Notes: generated by a model from the letters alone, not told the origin. A stretch of 64,000 nt of DNA from Collinsella sp. AF23-4AC (GCF_003462685.1 NZ_QRVE01000002.1:74247-138246); one strand, 5' to 3'; counted from the first letter of the stretch, positions 1 to 8,449 are shown. Program-made: numbers and translations.

Positions 1-1193
1 CGCATCTCCTCAATCGTCTCAACGTAATAGAAGCACGACGGGGCCTTGCCGAGCGTGTCGGCACGCTTAAGATCCATGAGCTCGTCCATCAAACGCGGCG
101 TGTCGACGCCCTCGCCCGAAAGCGCGCGCATCATATTGAGCAGGCAGGAGCGCTCGGGGCGCAGCGGCTTGTCGTGATATTTGATGAGCAGGCACACGTC
201 GCGCACCAGGTCGTGCGAGAGCGCCAGGCGATCCATAATGACGCGCGCTTTCTTGGCGCCGAGCTCGGGATGACCGTAGAAGTGTCCGCTGCCGGCGTGA
301 TCGACCGTGAAACAATCGGGCTTGGACACATCGTGCAAAAACGCCGCCCACATAAGGCTCGACGAGGGCGCGACGCCGTCGCACAGCGCAAGCTCCCCTG
401 CCACCGTCAGCACACGGGCGATATGCTCGTAAACGTTAAACGCATGATAGACACTTCGCTGATCAAAGCCGCGACCCGCTGCCAGCTCAGGCACAGAGGC
501 ACAGATGAGCTCGGGGTAGCGCAGCATCGCGTCTCCCCCATGACCGGTCGAAAGAATGCCCTCAAGCTCAATACCCACACGCTCGCGCGCCACGGCGTCG
601 AGCAGCGGCGCGCACTCGGCAAGCGCGCGCTTAGTCTCGGGCTCAATCATAAAGTCCAGGCGGCAGGCAAAGCGCACCGCACGCAACATGCGCAGGGCGT
701 CCTCGTTAAAGCGACGCTTGGGATCGCCGACAGCGCGAATCAGCTTGCGCTCCAAGTCACCCTGGCCGTCGTAGCGGTCGACAAGCCCGCGCTCGGGATG
801 CCATGCCATAGCGTTGACGGTAAAGTCGCGGCGCGCCAGATCGTCCTCGAGCGAGGCGGCACGCTCCACACTCTGGGGATGGCGACCATCGGTGTAAAAG
901 CCATCCAGACGGTACGTGGTGACCTCGATACGCTCGCAATCGGAAATAGCCGTGATTCCGCCAAATTTAATGCCCGACTCCACGACCGCGATACCAGCGG
1001 CCTCGAGCGCCACCTTGGACTCCTGCCACAGGCCGCTACAGCACATATCAACATCGTGGCTGGGGCAACCCATCAGGGCGTCGCGCACCCAACCGCCCAC
1101 GTACCAGGCCTCAAGACCAGCATCCTCAAGAGCGCACAGCACGCGCAGAGAGGCAGCTGACGGCTGCGTAGCGTTGAGCGAAACATTGCACAT
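1..1193 (-). CDS. cca: CCA tRNA nucleotidyltransferase, C-terminus cut off
   Basis: Adds or repairs the 3' CCA end of tRNAs in the cytoplasm. The start is an ATG at 1193 with GGAGG about 8 nt upstream. Residues 30-42 read WYVGGWVRDALMG and are followed by SHDVDMC, the GG...DxD nucleotidyltransferase head. RRDFTVNAMAW near residue 120 is the second conserved block. FLHDVSKP near residue 283 marks the HD metal-binding domain seen in many bacterial CCA enzymes. The frame stays open to base 1, so about 397 residues are visible and the C-terminus lies outside. The tRNA-Asn in this window has an encoded CCA, so repair is a likely duty here (inference). Confidence 0.92.
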   Translation of the reverse strand, partial: MCNVSLNATQPSAASLRVLCALEDAGLEAWYVGGWVRDALMGCPSHDVDMCCSGLWQESKVALEAAGIAVVESGIKFGGITAISDCERIEVTTYRLDGFYTDGRHPQSVERAASLEDDLARRDFTVNAMAWHPERGLVDRYDGQGDLERKLIRAVGDPKRRFNEDALRMLRAVRFACRLDFMIEPETKRALAECAPLLDAVARERVGIELEGILSTGHGGDAMLRYPELICASVPELAAGRGFDQRSVYHAFNVYEHIARVLTVAGELALCDGVAPSSSLMWAAFLHDVSKPDCFTVDHAGSGHFYGHPELGAKKARVIMDRLALSHDLVRDVCLLIKYHDKPLRPERSCLLNMMRALSGEGVDTPRLMDELMDLKRADTLGKAPSCFYYVETIEEM

Positions 1194-1324
1194 TCCTGTG
1201 GCCTCCTGCAATTGCGGGCATATCGATTGATGGTTTCCATGAAGTCTAGCAAGAAATGAGAGCGGGCGCACACGCGAACGCGCTTCAAGCACGATTGGAT
1301 CCCAAGGCATCGACTACAAACATG

Positions 1325-1360
1325 AAAAAGCACCCGCCTCGGCAATCCGAGACGGGTGCT
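1325..1360 (-). terminator. Rho-independent terminator after first PfkB kinase
   Basis: A GC-rich stem (AGCACCCG... arms at 1329-1342 and 1347-1360) with a four-base loop is followed on the minus strand by a run of five T. It lies about 35 nt downstream of the kinase stop codon. Confidence 0.85.
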
Positions 1361-1394
1361 CTACAAAGCAAAGATGCAAGGTCCGTGCGCTGCG

Positions 1395-2327
1395 TTAGCA
1401 GACCTGACGGATGGCGATGCCCTTCTGATACTCATCGACCTTAGCAAAATCGCCCAGGCCCGGGCACTCGACCACGTTGGCACCGGTGGCCATCGAGAGA
1501 CGCAGAGCGTCCTCAACACGCTCGGGGGCGTCGTGCCACACAGACAGGAAGGCGGCCAGTGAGGAATCGCCGGCGCACACCGTCGACAACAGCTTGACGT
1601 CAAAGGTGCGCTTGGCAAACCAGATGTGCTCGCCGTTGGAGAAGTACGCACCGGCACCGCCGAGGGTCAGCAGCACGTTCTTGGCGCCCTTGGCGTGCAG
1701 CTCGGCCATGGCACCCTTAACGGACTCGTCGTCGCCGCCGCTCACCTTAATGCCAAAGATGTCGAGCAGCTCGTCGTCGTTAGGCTTAATGAGGAGCGGC
1801 TCCATAGCAATGAGGTCGGCCAACTGATGGCTCGAGATATCGAGGACGAACTCGGCCCCCTTGGCCTTGACGCGGCGCAGGACCTCGGCCAGGAAGCCCT
1901 CGGAAGTGTTGGGAGGCAGCGAGCCGCTGATGACCAGGCAGGTCATGTCATCAAGCGAATCGATAAGCTCAAACATCTCCTGCTCGTTGGCATCGTTGAT
2001 GGCGGCACCGGCGTTGACCATGTTGTACTCGGTGTCGGGGCCGGCATTGAGGAACACGTTGACGCGCGTGATGCCGTCGGTCCACACGGGCTTGACGGGC
2101 ACGCCCAGGGCCTCAGCGCCCTTAACGATAAACTCGCCCGAGAAGCCGGCGAAAAAGCCCAAGATCGTGGTGTCGACACCGTAGTGGTCAAGCGTAAACG
2201 AGACGTTGAGACCCTTGCCGTTGGGCGTGTAGACGGCGTTGCGGGTACGCGTGACGGTGTTGGCAGCAAGGCCGTCGCAGGCGATGTTGTAGTCAATGGC
2301 GGGATTTGCAGTGAGCGTGTAAATCAT
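1395..2327 (-). CDS. PfkB-family 1-phosphofructokinase-like sugar-phosphate kinase, copy 1
   Basis: Predicted to phosphorylate fructose-1-phosphate (or tagatose-6-phosphate) with ATP in the cytoplasm, downstream of the PTS permease. The 310-residue length fits the FruK/LacC group. MIYTLTANPAIDYN at the N-terminus is typical of that group, as are the TDGITRVNVF block and GKGLNVS. The catalytic motif near residue 250 is CAGDSS; the family usually has GAGDS, so the first Gly is Cys while the Asp base is kept. The start at 2327 was chosen because AAAGGA lies just upstream; an in-frame ATG further upstream has no such site. A terminator separates it from the second kinase, so it probably has its own promoter in 2328-2456. 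The exact substrate cannot be told from sequence. Confidence 0.85.
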   Translation of the reverse strand: MIYTLTANPAIDYNIACDGLAANTVTRTRNAVYTPNGKGLNVSFTLDHYGVDTTILGFFAGFSGEFIVKGAEALGVPVKPVWTDGITRVNVFLNAGPDTEYNMVNAGAAINDANEQEMFELIDSLDDMTCLVISGSLPPNTSEGFLAEVLRRVKAKGAEFVLDISSHQLADLIAMEPLLIKPNDDELLDIFGIKVSGGDDESVKGAMAELHAKGAKNVLLTLGGAGAYFSNGEHIWFAKRTFDVKLLSTVCAGDSSLAAFLSVWHDAPERVEDALRLSMATGANVVECPGLGDFAKVDEYQKGIAIRQVC

Positions 2328-2456
2328 GAATGTTCCTTTCACGAAGCAACGTGTTAATGAAAGTATATTCCACACATCGGTAAAAGGCTAGGACAACTCG
2401 GCGAACGGTGTGGAAGCGATGAAGTACGGAAGGACACCTCTCCCCCATGGCCGAAC

Positions 2457-2488
2457 AAAAAAGGCGCCCTGGCCGAAACCGGGGCGCC
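2457..2488 (-). terminator. Rho-independent terminator between the two PfkB kinases
   Basis: Arms GGCGCCC (2463-2469) and GGGCGCC (2482-2488), with a T-run on the minus strand at 2457-2462, directly downstream of the second kinase gene. Confidence 0.87.
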
Positions 2489-2516
2489 GCATGCGCACGA
2501 ATATGTCGCGTTTCGA

Positions 2517-3449
2517 TTACTGACGATCGAGCTTGCGGACAGCAACGCGCTTGCTGTACTCGTCGACGTGACCGAAGTCGCCGATGCCGACGGACTCGGC
2601 AACGTTGGCGCCGGTGGCCATAGCGAGCTTCATGGCCTCCTCGACGTTGTCGCGATCCCTGTACCACTTGTGCAGGAACGCAGCGAGGGTGCAGTCGCCG
2701 GCGCAGACGGAAGAAACCAGCTTGATGTTGAACTCACGCTTGGCGTACCAGATGTCCTCGCCGTTGGAGAAGTAAGCGTCGCCGCGGCTACCACGGGTGA
2801 GCAGCACGTTCTGAACGCCAGCGTCGTGAGCCATCTTCATGGCAACGCGAACCTCGTCGTCGGTGTCGACCGGCACGCCGAAGATGGCCTTCATCTCGTG
2901 ATGGTTCGGCTTGATGAGCAGCGGCTTCTTGTGAGCGAGCTCCTTGAGCTTGTCGGAGGACAGGTCCAGGACGACGTCGGCGCCACGAGCCTGAGCGTGC
3001 TCCATGACCTGAGCCAGGAAGTCGGGCGTAGCTTTGGGAGGCACGGAGCCGGAGACGATCAGGCACTCAAGATCGCCCGCGGTGTCCAGGATGTTGTAGA
3101 GCTCCTCCTGGTGCTGCGGCGTAATAGGAGCGCCAGGGTTCAGGATGCCGTACTCGTGCTGGCCATCGTTGACGTAGGTGTTAATGCGCGTGATACCGTC
3201 GGTCCAGACCGGGCGGCAGAGGCAACCCAGGTTCATGACCTCCTCGACGATGAACTTGCCCGTGAAGCCAGCGAAGAAGCCGAGCGCGACGGTGTCGACG
3301 CCCATCTTCTTAAAGGCGAAGGACACGTCGAGGCCCTTGCCGTTAGCCGTGTAGCTGGCCGAGCCGGTGCGGACGTTCTCGTCGGGCTCGAGCGGAGAGC
3401 TCGAAACCGTCATGTCGACAGCCGGGTTAGCGGTTAGCGTGTAGAACAT
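2517..3449 (-). CDS. PfkB-family 1-phosphofructokinase-like sugar-phosphate kinase, copy 2
   Basis: Same predicted reaction and length (310 residues) as the neighbouring copy, and clearly its paralogue. It starts MFYTLTANPAVDMTV and carries GKGLDVSF and TDGITRINTYV. The catalytic segment reads CAGDCT, so both copies replace the first Gly of GAGD with Cys. The start at 3449 has AGGGGG eight bases upstream. That ribosome binding site sits in the loop of a small possible hairpin (TACAG-loop-CTGTA). The gene lies 74 bp downstream of ptsI and is probably co-transcribed with ptsH-ptsI. It could be a fructose-1-phosphate or a tagatose-6-phosphate kinase. Confidence 0.85.
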   Translation of the reverse strand: MFYTLTANPAVDMTVSSSPLEPDENVRTGSASYTANGKGLDVSFAFKKMGVDTVALGFFAGFTGKFIVEEVMNLGCLCRPVWTDGITRINTYVNDGQHEYGILNPGAPITPQHQEELYNILDTAGDLECLIVSGSVPPKATPDFLAQVMEHAQARGADVVLDLSSDKLKELAHKKPLLIKPNHHEMKAIFGVPVDTDDEVRVAMKMAHDAGVQNVLLTRGSRGDAYFSNGEDIWYAKREFNIKLVSSVCAGDCTLAAFLHKWYRDRDNVEEAMKLAMATGANVAESVGIGDFGHVDEYSKRVAVRKLDRQ

Positions 3450-3476
3450 TTACAGTACCCCCTGTATATGTGAGGG

Positions 3477-3506
3477 CCGCGTGGCCGGCCCATTCCAACC
3501 ACGCGG
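3477..3506 (-). promoter_or_regulatory. Stem-loop between ptsI and second kinase
   Basis: An 8-bp perfect stem (CCGCGTGG/CCACGCGG) with a 14-nt loop fills the gap between the ptsI stop and the kinase start. There is no T-run, so it is better read as an mRNA processing or stability element than as a full terminator (inference). Confidence 0.55.
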
Positions 3507-3523
3507 ATACCTCTGATACCAAA

Positions 3524-5227
3524 TTAGCGAGCTGCGGACTCAAGCAGTGCCTTGACCTCGGCGGCGGTGTTACAGGCGAGCGCCTTCTCGGCGAGCTCGT
3601 CGCACTCGGCCTTGGTCCACTGGCTGATGGTCTTGCGGGCGCGTAGGATCGACGGAGCGCTCATCGAGAACTCCTCCAGGCCCCAGCTGATCAGCAGCGG
3701 CTCGAGCAGCGGATCGGCAGCGGCCTCGCCGCACATACCGACCATGATGCCGGCCTTAACGCCGCTCTCGATGATGTTCTTGAGCGAGCGGAGCACGGCG
3801 GGATAGTACACCTGGTACAGGTTAGAGATGGTGTCGTTGCCACGGTCGGCGCACATGGTGTATCCGATCAGGTCGTTGGTGCCGATAGAGAAGAAGTCGG
3901 CGACCTCGGCCAGACGGTCTGCGAGCAGCGAAGCGGCGGGCGTCTCGACCATGATGCCGACCTCGATGTTCTCGTTGAACTTGCGACCCTCTTCGGTCAG
4001 CTCGGCCTTGCACTGCTCGACGAGCTCCTTGACAGCCAAGACCTCCTCGACGCAGGTGACGAGCGGGATCATGATCTTGACGTCACCGAAGGCGCTAGCG
4101 CGCAGCAGAGCGCGGAGCTGTACCTTGTACTGGTCGGGATTGGCCAGGCAGTAACGCACGGCGCGGAAGCCCATGAAGGGGTTATCTTCCTTGACCATGT
4201 GCAGATACGGAATCTCCTTGTCGCCGCCCACATCGAGCGTGCGGATGATGACCGGAGCACCCTTGAGCGCGCTGGCGACCTTACGGTAGGCGTTGAACTG
4301 CTCCTCCTCGGAAGGAAGCTCAGCAGAGTCCATGAACAGGAACTCGGAGCGGAACAGACCGATAGCCTCGGCGTCGTGATCGAGCGCGTTGGGCACGTCA
4401 TCGGGGTTACCGATGTTGCAGGCGATGATCTTCTTGATGCCATCGGCAGTCACGGACGGCTTGCCACGGAAGGCCTCGAGGGCTGCCTTCTCGGCAGCGA
4501 AAGCCTCGGCCTTGGCAGTGTAAGCGGCGAGCGTCTCCTCGTCGGGATCGGCCTCGACGATACCCTTGCCGCCGTCGACGACAACGGTCATACCGTTGCG
4601 CAGCGCGGTGCAGCTGTTGGAAACCGAAAGGACAGCCGGGATCTCGAGGGCGCGCGCAATAATCGCGGAGTGCGACGTGCGGCCACCGGTCTCGGTGACG
4701 ATACCGGCAACGTGGGCCTTATCGATCGTGGCGGTCATGGACGGCGTGAGGTCGTGCACGACAACGACGGTGTTCTCGGGCAGGACGGAGAGGTCGACGA
4801 CCTCCTTGCCCAGCAGCTCGGCCAGAATACCGGTGCGGATGTCGGCGATGTCGGCGGCGCGCAGACGGAACATCTCGTCGTCCATGGACAGGAACATGTT
4901 CTCGAACATGGTCGAGGTGTCCATGAGCGCCTGCTCGGCGCAGGTGCCGCCGTCAATGGCGGCGTTGATGGCGTCGGTCATGCCCGGGTCCTGAGCCAGG
5001 ACAATGTGTCCGCTCATGATCTCGGCCTCGGCCTCGCCCACCGTCTCCTTCATGTGGTCGGCCTGAGCCTGGGTCTTCTCGCAGAAGACCGAAAGAGCGG
5101 TCTGATAGCGCTCCTTCTCTGCGGCCGAATCAGCAACCTCGTGCGGCTCAAACGTCAAGTCGGGATCGACGGCGACCATGACGGTGCCGATACCGATGCC
5201 CTCGGAAGCGTTGACTCCCTGATACAT
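3524..5227 (-). CDS. ptsI: PTS enzyme I (phosphoenolpyruvate-protein phosphotransferase)
   Basis: Takes phosphate from PEP and passes it to HPr, the first step of all PTS sugar uptake; cytoplasmic. The 567 residues match the usual 570-575. The start MYQGVNASEGIGIG mirrors the family N-terminus. The active-site His is in GGRTSHSAIIARA. RTLDVGGDKEIPYL, GTNDLIGYT and the C-terminal GMCGEAAADP complete the PEP-binding barrel motifs. The start at 5227 has GAGAGGA upstream; an ATG two codons earlier (5233) is also possible, and a longer frame to 5281 lacks support. It follows ptsH by 133 bp and precedes a PfkB kinase, so these three probably form one operon. Confidence 0.96.
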   Translation of the reverse strand: MYQGVNASEGIGIGTVMVAVDPDLTFEPHEVADSAAEKERYQTALSVFCEKTQAQADHMKETVGEAEAEIMSGHIVLAQDPGMTDAINAAIDGGTCAEQALMDTSTMFENMFLSMDDEMFRLRAADIADIRTGILAELLGKEVVDLSVLPENTVVVVHDLTPSMTATIDKAHVAGIVTETGGRTSHSAIIARALEIPAVLSVSNSCTALRNGMTVVVDGGKGIVEADPDEETLAAYTAKAEAFAAEKAALEAFRGKPSVTADGIKKIIACNIGNPDDVPNALDHDAEAIGLFRSEFLFMDSAELPSEEEQFNAYRKVASALKGAPVIIRTLDVGGDKEIPYLHMVKEDNPFMGFRAVRYCLANPDQYKVQLRALLRASAFGDVKIMIPLVTCVEEVLAVKELVEQCKAELTEEGRKFNENIEVGIMVETPAASLLADRLAEVADFFSIGTNDLIGYTMCADRGNDTISNLYQVYYPAVLRSLKNIIESGVKAGIMVGMCGEAAADPLLEPLLISWGLEEFSMSAPSILRARKTISQWTKAECDELAEKALACNTAAEVKALLESAAR

Positions 5228-5360
5228 TCCCATTCCTCTCTCCGTGTCATGTGATAAAGCGTTTTGCCATATCCATGACAAAAGAGCGCAGCTACCTTAC
5301 AACAGGTCACTGCGCCCCCAAATATGAACTTAGTTGTTCAACATGCGACCCGTTTGAGTT

Positions 5361-5624
5361 CTACTCGCCAAGACCGCTCTTGATGAGCTCGATGGCAGCA
5401 GCCAGAGCCTCGGCCTCGTCAGCGCCGTCGCACTTGACCTCGACCTCGGTGCCGCAGGGGATACCAGCAGCCATGAGGGCCATCGGGGACTTGCCGTTGA
5501 CCTCCTTCTCGGGGGTGACGACCGTCACGTCACAGGCGTACTTGCCCATGGTGGAGGCGAACAGACCAGCCGGACGCATGTGCAGACCCTGAGGATTAAC
5601 GAGGGTAGCCTTCTCAGAAACCAT
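5361..5624 (-). CDS. ptsH: PTS phosphocarrier protein HPr
   Basis: Carries phosphate from enzyme I to the sugar-specific IIA domains. The 87 residues are the standard HPr size. His15 lies in GLHMRPAG (the phosphorylated residue, with Arg17 beside it), and Ser46 lies in NGKSPMALM, the regulatory serine position of Gram-positive HPr. No HPr kinase is visible in this window, so use of Ser46 is unproven. The ribosome binding site AAAGGAG sits seven bases before the ATG. The gene is preceded by about 480 bp of non-coding DNA rich in inverted repeats and bounded by the permease terminator, so it likely has its own promoter. Confidence 0.96.
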   Translation of the reverse strand: MVSEKATLVNPQGLHMRPAGLFASTMGKYACDVTVVTPEKEVNGKSPMALMAAGIPCGTEVEVKCDGADEAEALAAAIELIKSGLGE

Positions 5625-5762
5625 AGTTGACTCCTTTTTTGTGTTTAACCCCTGTCATGCATGTGGCAGGAGTCAGATTCACGACGTTGTTTATATTAAC
5701 TCACATCAAACGGTTTTTCATTGTGTTTCAGACGAATTATTGGACAGATGTGTTTGTCGTCC

Positions 5763-5914
5763 GCTTGCTCGCCCACAGGGGCCCGTGCGCGGCCTGTGAG
5801 ATTTCCTGCTCTACAGTCCTGCTCGCACGAAGAGCACATTAAGTGCTCTTCGGCTCGTGCGGAACTCGCGATAAATCTCACAGGCCGCGCACGGGCCCCT
5901 GTGGGCGAGCAAGC
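5763..5914. repeat. Large palindromic element with 42-bp perfect arms
   Basis: Arms at 5763-5804 and 5873-5914 are perfect inverted copies of 42 bp. The 68-bp centre holds a second dyad (CGAAGAGCAC at 5828-5837 against 5843-5852) and a competing pairing (CGCACGA against TCGTGCG). No coding potential is visible. It lies in the 5625-6101 gap upstream of ptsH. It could be a miniature inverted-repeat element or a long leader hairpin. Confidence 0.85.
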
Positions 5915-6023
5915 TGCGGAAACTCGGTCGATCCAGAGTAATGTCGGCTGAAAGGAATTCAGGCTGAATATTTGTCCGCCCGGACGATCCGATAGACAGG
6001 CAGCGCTATCCCCTTCTTCTAAC

Positions 6024-6086
6024 TTGCGGTGAAATATGGACTGATTATGGGGTTGAAACGTTTAAACAGTCCCTATTTCACCGCAA
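6024..6086. repeat. 20-bp inverted repeat around a LacI-type operator-like core
   Basis: Arms 6024-6043 and 6067-6086 pair at 19 of 20 positions. The loop holds TTGAAACGTTTAAAC (6053-6067), whose AAACGTTT core resembles operators of LacI-family sugar regulators such as Cra. It lies between the permease terminator and the ptsH leader. Function is inferred only. Confidence 0.6.
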
Positions 6087-6101
6087 CTTAAGGGGGGCAT
6101 G

Positions 6102-6141
6102 AAAAAAGGCGGAGGCCCTGGAGAGGGTCTCCGCCTTTTTT
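6102..6141. terminator. Bidirectional terminator after the IIBCA permease
   Basis: AAAAAAGGCGGAG pairs with CTCCGCCTTTTTT around a short loop, with A/T runs on both sides. It lies 33 bp downstream of the permease stop and separates that gene from the ptsH region. Confidence 0.93.
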
Positions 6142-6173
6142 ACAGGGGGCGATGTTATTCGCGTACCGTGGAA

Positions 6174-8177
6174 TTAGACCAGGCGGGCGTTGATCGTCTT
6201 GGCGATCTCGGCGGCGTCGGTGGAACCCTTGACAGTGGCACGGAAGTCCTCGTCCATGAGCGCCTCGGCGACCTTGGACAGGATCTTGAGGTGCGTGGTG
6301 CCAGCCTGGGCACCCGGGATGAGCAGCGCGATGGCCACGTTGACGGGAGCGCCGTCCATGGTGTCCCAACCGGTCACGCCGGACTCGTCCTTGACGACGA
6401 TGACGGCAGCCTCGGTAATGGCGTCGGACTTGGCATGCGGGATGGCGAAGCCCTCCATCATGCCCGTGGTGCCCTCGGCCTCGCGGGCCAGGAAGGCGTT
6501 CATCACGGCGTCGGCGTCGCCGGCGATACCGGCCTTGACAGCCTGGTTGGAAACGAAGCTCAGGGCCTCGTCACGAGAAGCGAAGTCCTCGGCGACAAAG
6601 ACATTCTCGACCTTCACGAAGTCGGCAGCCTCGGCCTTGGGGGCCTCGACAGCAGCGGGCTTGGGAGCCTCGGCCGGCTTGGCTGCAGGAGCGACCTTCT
6701 GGTTCTTCTCGAAGTCGTACTTCTTGAAGGCCACGAAAAGGATGCCGCCGACCACGGCGCCGATGAGGATCGCGAGGACCCACAGGGGACCGTTCTCGAC
6801 AACGGGCAGGACCAGGAAGCCACCGTGAGGCGCCGGATCGTGGACGTTGAACATAATGGTCAGGATCGAAGCGATAGAGGAACCGAGCATCATGATGGGC
6901 ATAACGGGCCAGATGTTCTTGGTCATGAACGGAATGGCGCCCTCGGTGATGTGGGTGCAACCAAGGATGAGGTTGACGATACCGGCGTCATGATCCTCCT
7001 GGCTGAAGTACTTCTTGCCGACAACGACGGCGAAGGTGGTGATCAGCGGCGGAACGATGCAAGCGGCGGAGACGGCAGCCATGAAGTTGGTGCCGAAGTT
7101 ATAGGTGTCGGTGCCAACACCGGCGGCCAGGGCCTCGGTGAGCATAGCGGTACCGGTGACGTAAGCAGCCTTGTTAACCGGGCCACCCATGTCAAAGGCA
7201 CACATGCAGCCGATGGCAAGACCCAGGACAACGGCGCCAGAGGCGGACAGGCCCTTGAGGAAGTCCATCATGGCGGTGTTGATGGCAGCCATGGGGCCGG
7301 AAATGCCGAGCATGACCAGGCCGACGATAGCCGTCGAGAACAGCGGGTACAAAAAGATTGCCTTGAGGCCGTCCAGGTTCTTGGGCAGACCGGCAAAGAC
7401 CTTCTCGAGCAGCAGGATGACATAACCGGCGAGGAAGCCACCGACGATGCCGCCCAGGAAGCCGAAGCCCACGCCGGCGCCACCGGCGTCGATCATGCCG
7501 GTCTCGGCGTTAACAGGCAGGCCCTGGATGGCGATCATACCGGCAACAAAACCGGGGACGAGCGCCGGGCGCTTGCCGATGGACTCGGCGATGTAGGCGG
7601 AAAGCACCGGAACCATGAGGTTCATGGCAATGCCGCCGATGATCTTGAGCATAGCGGCGAAGCTGTTGTAGTCGGCAGCCGTCGAATCGAAGGACGTGAT
7701 GCCCCACAGGAACGAAACGGCGGTCAGAACACCACCGGCAACGACGAAGACCAGCATGTGGCTGACGCCGTTCATGAGGTGCTTATAGATGACGTGGCCG
7801 ATGGACTCCTTCTCCTCGACCTCGTCCTCGACATCGGCAGCGGCCGCAACCGTGCTGTCGCCCTTGGCGGCAAGTGCGCGGTCAATCAGCTTACCGGCGG
7901 CCTCAACGGACAGGGCCTTGGAAACACCAACGGAAACCATGGGCTTGCCGGCGAAACGCTCAGCCTGGACATCCTTATCGGCTGCGACGACGACGGCCTT
8001 GGCACCGGCGATCTCGCTCTTGGTGAGCTCGTTCTCGACACCGACCTGGCCATGAGTCTCGACCTTAATGGTCAGACCGCGCTCGGCAGCTGCCTTCTCC
8101 AGCGCCTCCTTCGCCATGAAGGTGTGCGCAATGCCGGTCGGGCAACCGGTCGCGGCGATGATGTCAAACTTAGCCAT
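6174..8177 (-). CDS. fruA: PTS fructose-type permease, IIBCA in one chain
   Basis: Imports and phosphorylates a sugar, probably fructose, at the membrane. Of 667 residues, about 1-100 form IIB with the phospho-Cys in ATGCPTGIAHTFMA. About 120-470 form the multi-span IIC channel, starting near IGHVIYKHLMNGVSHM. After an Ala/Pro-rich linker, about 520-667 form IIA with its His in GFAIPHAKSDA. The order B-C-A differs from the common A-B-C of bacterial FruA. The start at 8177 has AGGAGG upstream. The regulator on the other strand and the nearby kinases, HPr and enzyme I make this a complete uptake locus. Mannitol-like or other ketose substrates cannot be excluded. Confidence 0.9.
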   Translation of the reverse strand: MAKFDIIAATGCPTGIAHTFMAKEALEKAAAERGLTIKVETHGQVGVENELTKSEIAGAKAVVVAADKDVQAERFAGKPMVSVGVSKALSVEAAGKLIDRALAAKGDSTVAAAADVEDEVEEKESIGHVIYKHLMNGVSHMLVFVVAGGVLTAVSFLWGITSFDSTAADYNSFAAMLKIIGGIAMNLMVPVLSAYIAESIGKRPALVPGFVAGMIAIQGLPVNAETGMIDAGGAGVGFGFLGGIVGGFLAGYVILLLEKVFAGLPKNLDGLKAIFLYPLFSTAIVGLVMLGISGPMAAINTAMMDFLKGLSASGAVVLGLAIGCMCAFDMGGPVNKAAYVTGTAMLTEALAAGVGTDTYNFGTNFMAAVSAACIVPPLITTFAVVVGKKYFSQEDHDAGIVNLILGCTHITEGAIPFMTKNIWPVMPIMMLGSSIASILTIMFNVHDPAPHGGFLVLPVVENGPLWVLAILIGAVVGGILFVAFKKYDFEKNQKVAPAAKPAEAPKPAAVEAPKAEAADFVKVENVFVAEDFASRDEALSFVSNQAVKAGIAGDADAVMNAFLAREAEGTTGMMEGFAIPHAKSDAITEAAVIVVKDESGVTGWDTMDGAPVNVAIALLIPGAQAGTTHLKILSKVAEALMDEDFRATVKGSTDAAEIAKTINARLV

Positions 8178-8304
8178 GTGTCCCTCCTTTTTAAGTTTTG
8201 CGCCCGCAGGCGCTCCCCTACACGCGCGTCCTTGCGCGCTTTTCCACAACTGAAAGATACCAACCTACCGTCCGCGTGAGAAGAGACAGGGCGCAATTCT
8301 CCGG

Positions 8305-8356
8305 TGAAAGGTTCTTTCATAACCGTAAACGGTAGGTGAAAGTTTACCATCAACTC
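8305..8356. promoter_or_regulatory. Candidate operator cluster between permease and RpiR regulator
   Basis: The 272-bp divergent gap holds TGAAAG-GTT-CTTTCA (8305-8319), ACCGTAAACGGT (8322-8333) and a further GGTGAAAGTTTACC (8335-8348). A lone CTGAAAGATACC lies at 8250-8261. Repeated TGAAAG half-sites in front of an RpiR gene suggest its operators (inference). A -10-like TATACT at 8396-8401 could serve the regulator. Confidence 0.5.
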
Positions 8357-8449
8357 TTGAAACGGCAAGGTGTATCTTGTAATTGAAAATCCCCCTATAC
8401 TATGACATTACAAAGCGAGTCCGATTTTCATGCCAACCAGGAGCCATCC

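Noticed and set aside
5696..5951. Two small frames (61 and 76 codons) on opposite strands
   Set aside because: Both are readings of the arms of the 42-bp inverted repeat; they share the same peptide on opposite strands and have no ribosome binding site.
6099..8279. 726-codon open frame on the plus strand
   Set aside because: It is antisense to the IIBCA permease and begins inside a terminator; its Gly/Asp/Leu-rich translation is a GC artefact.
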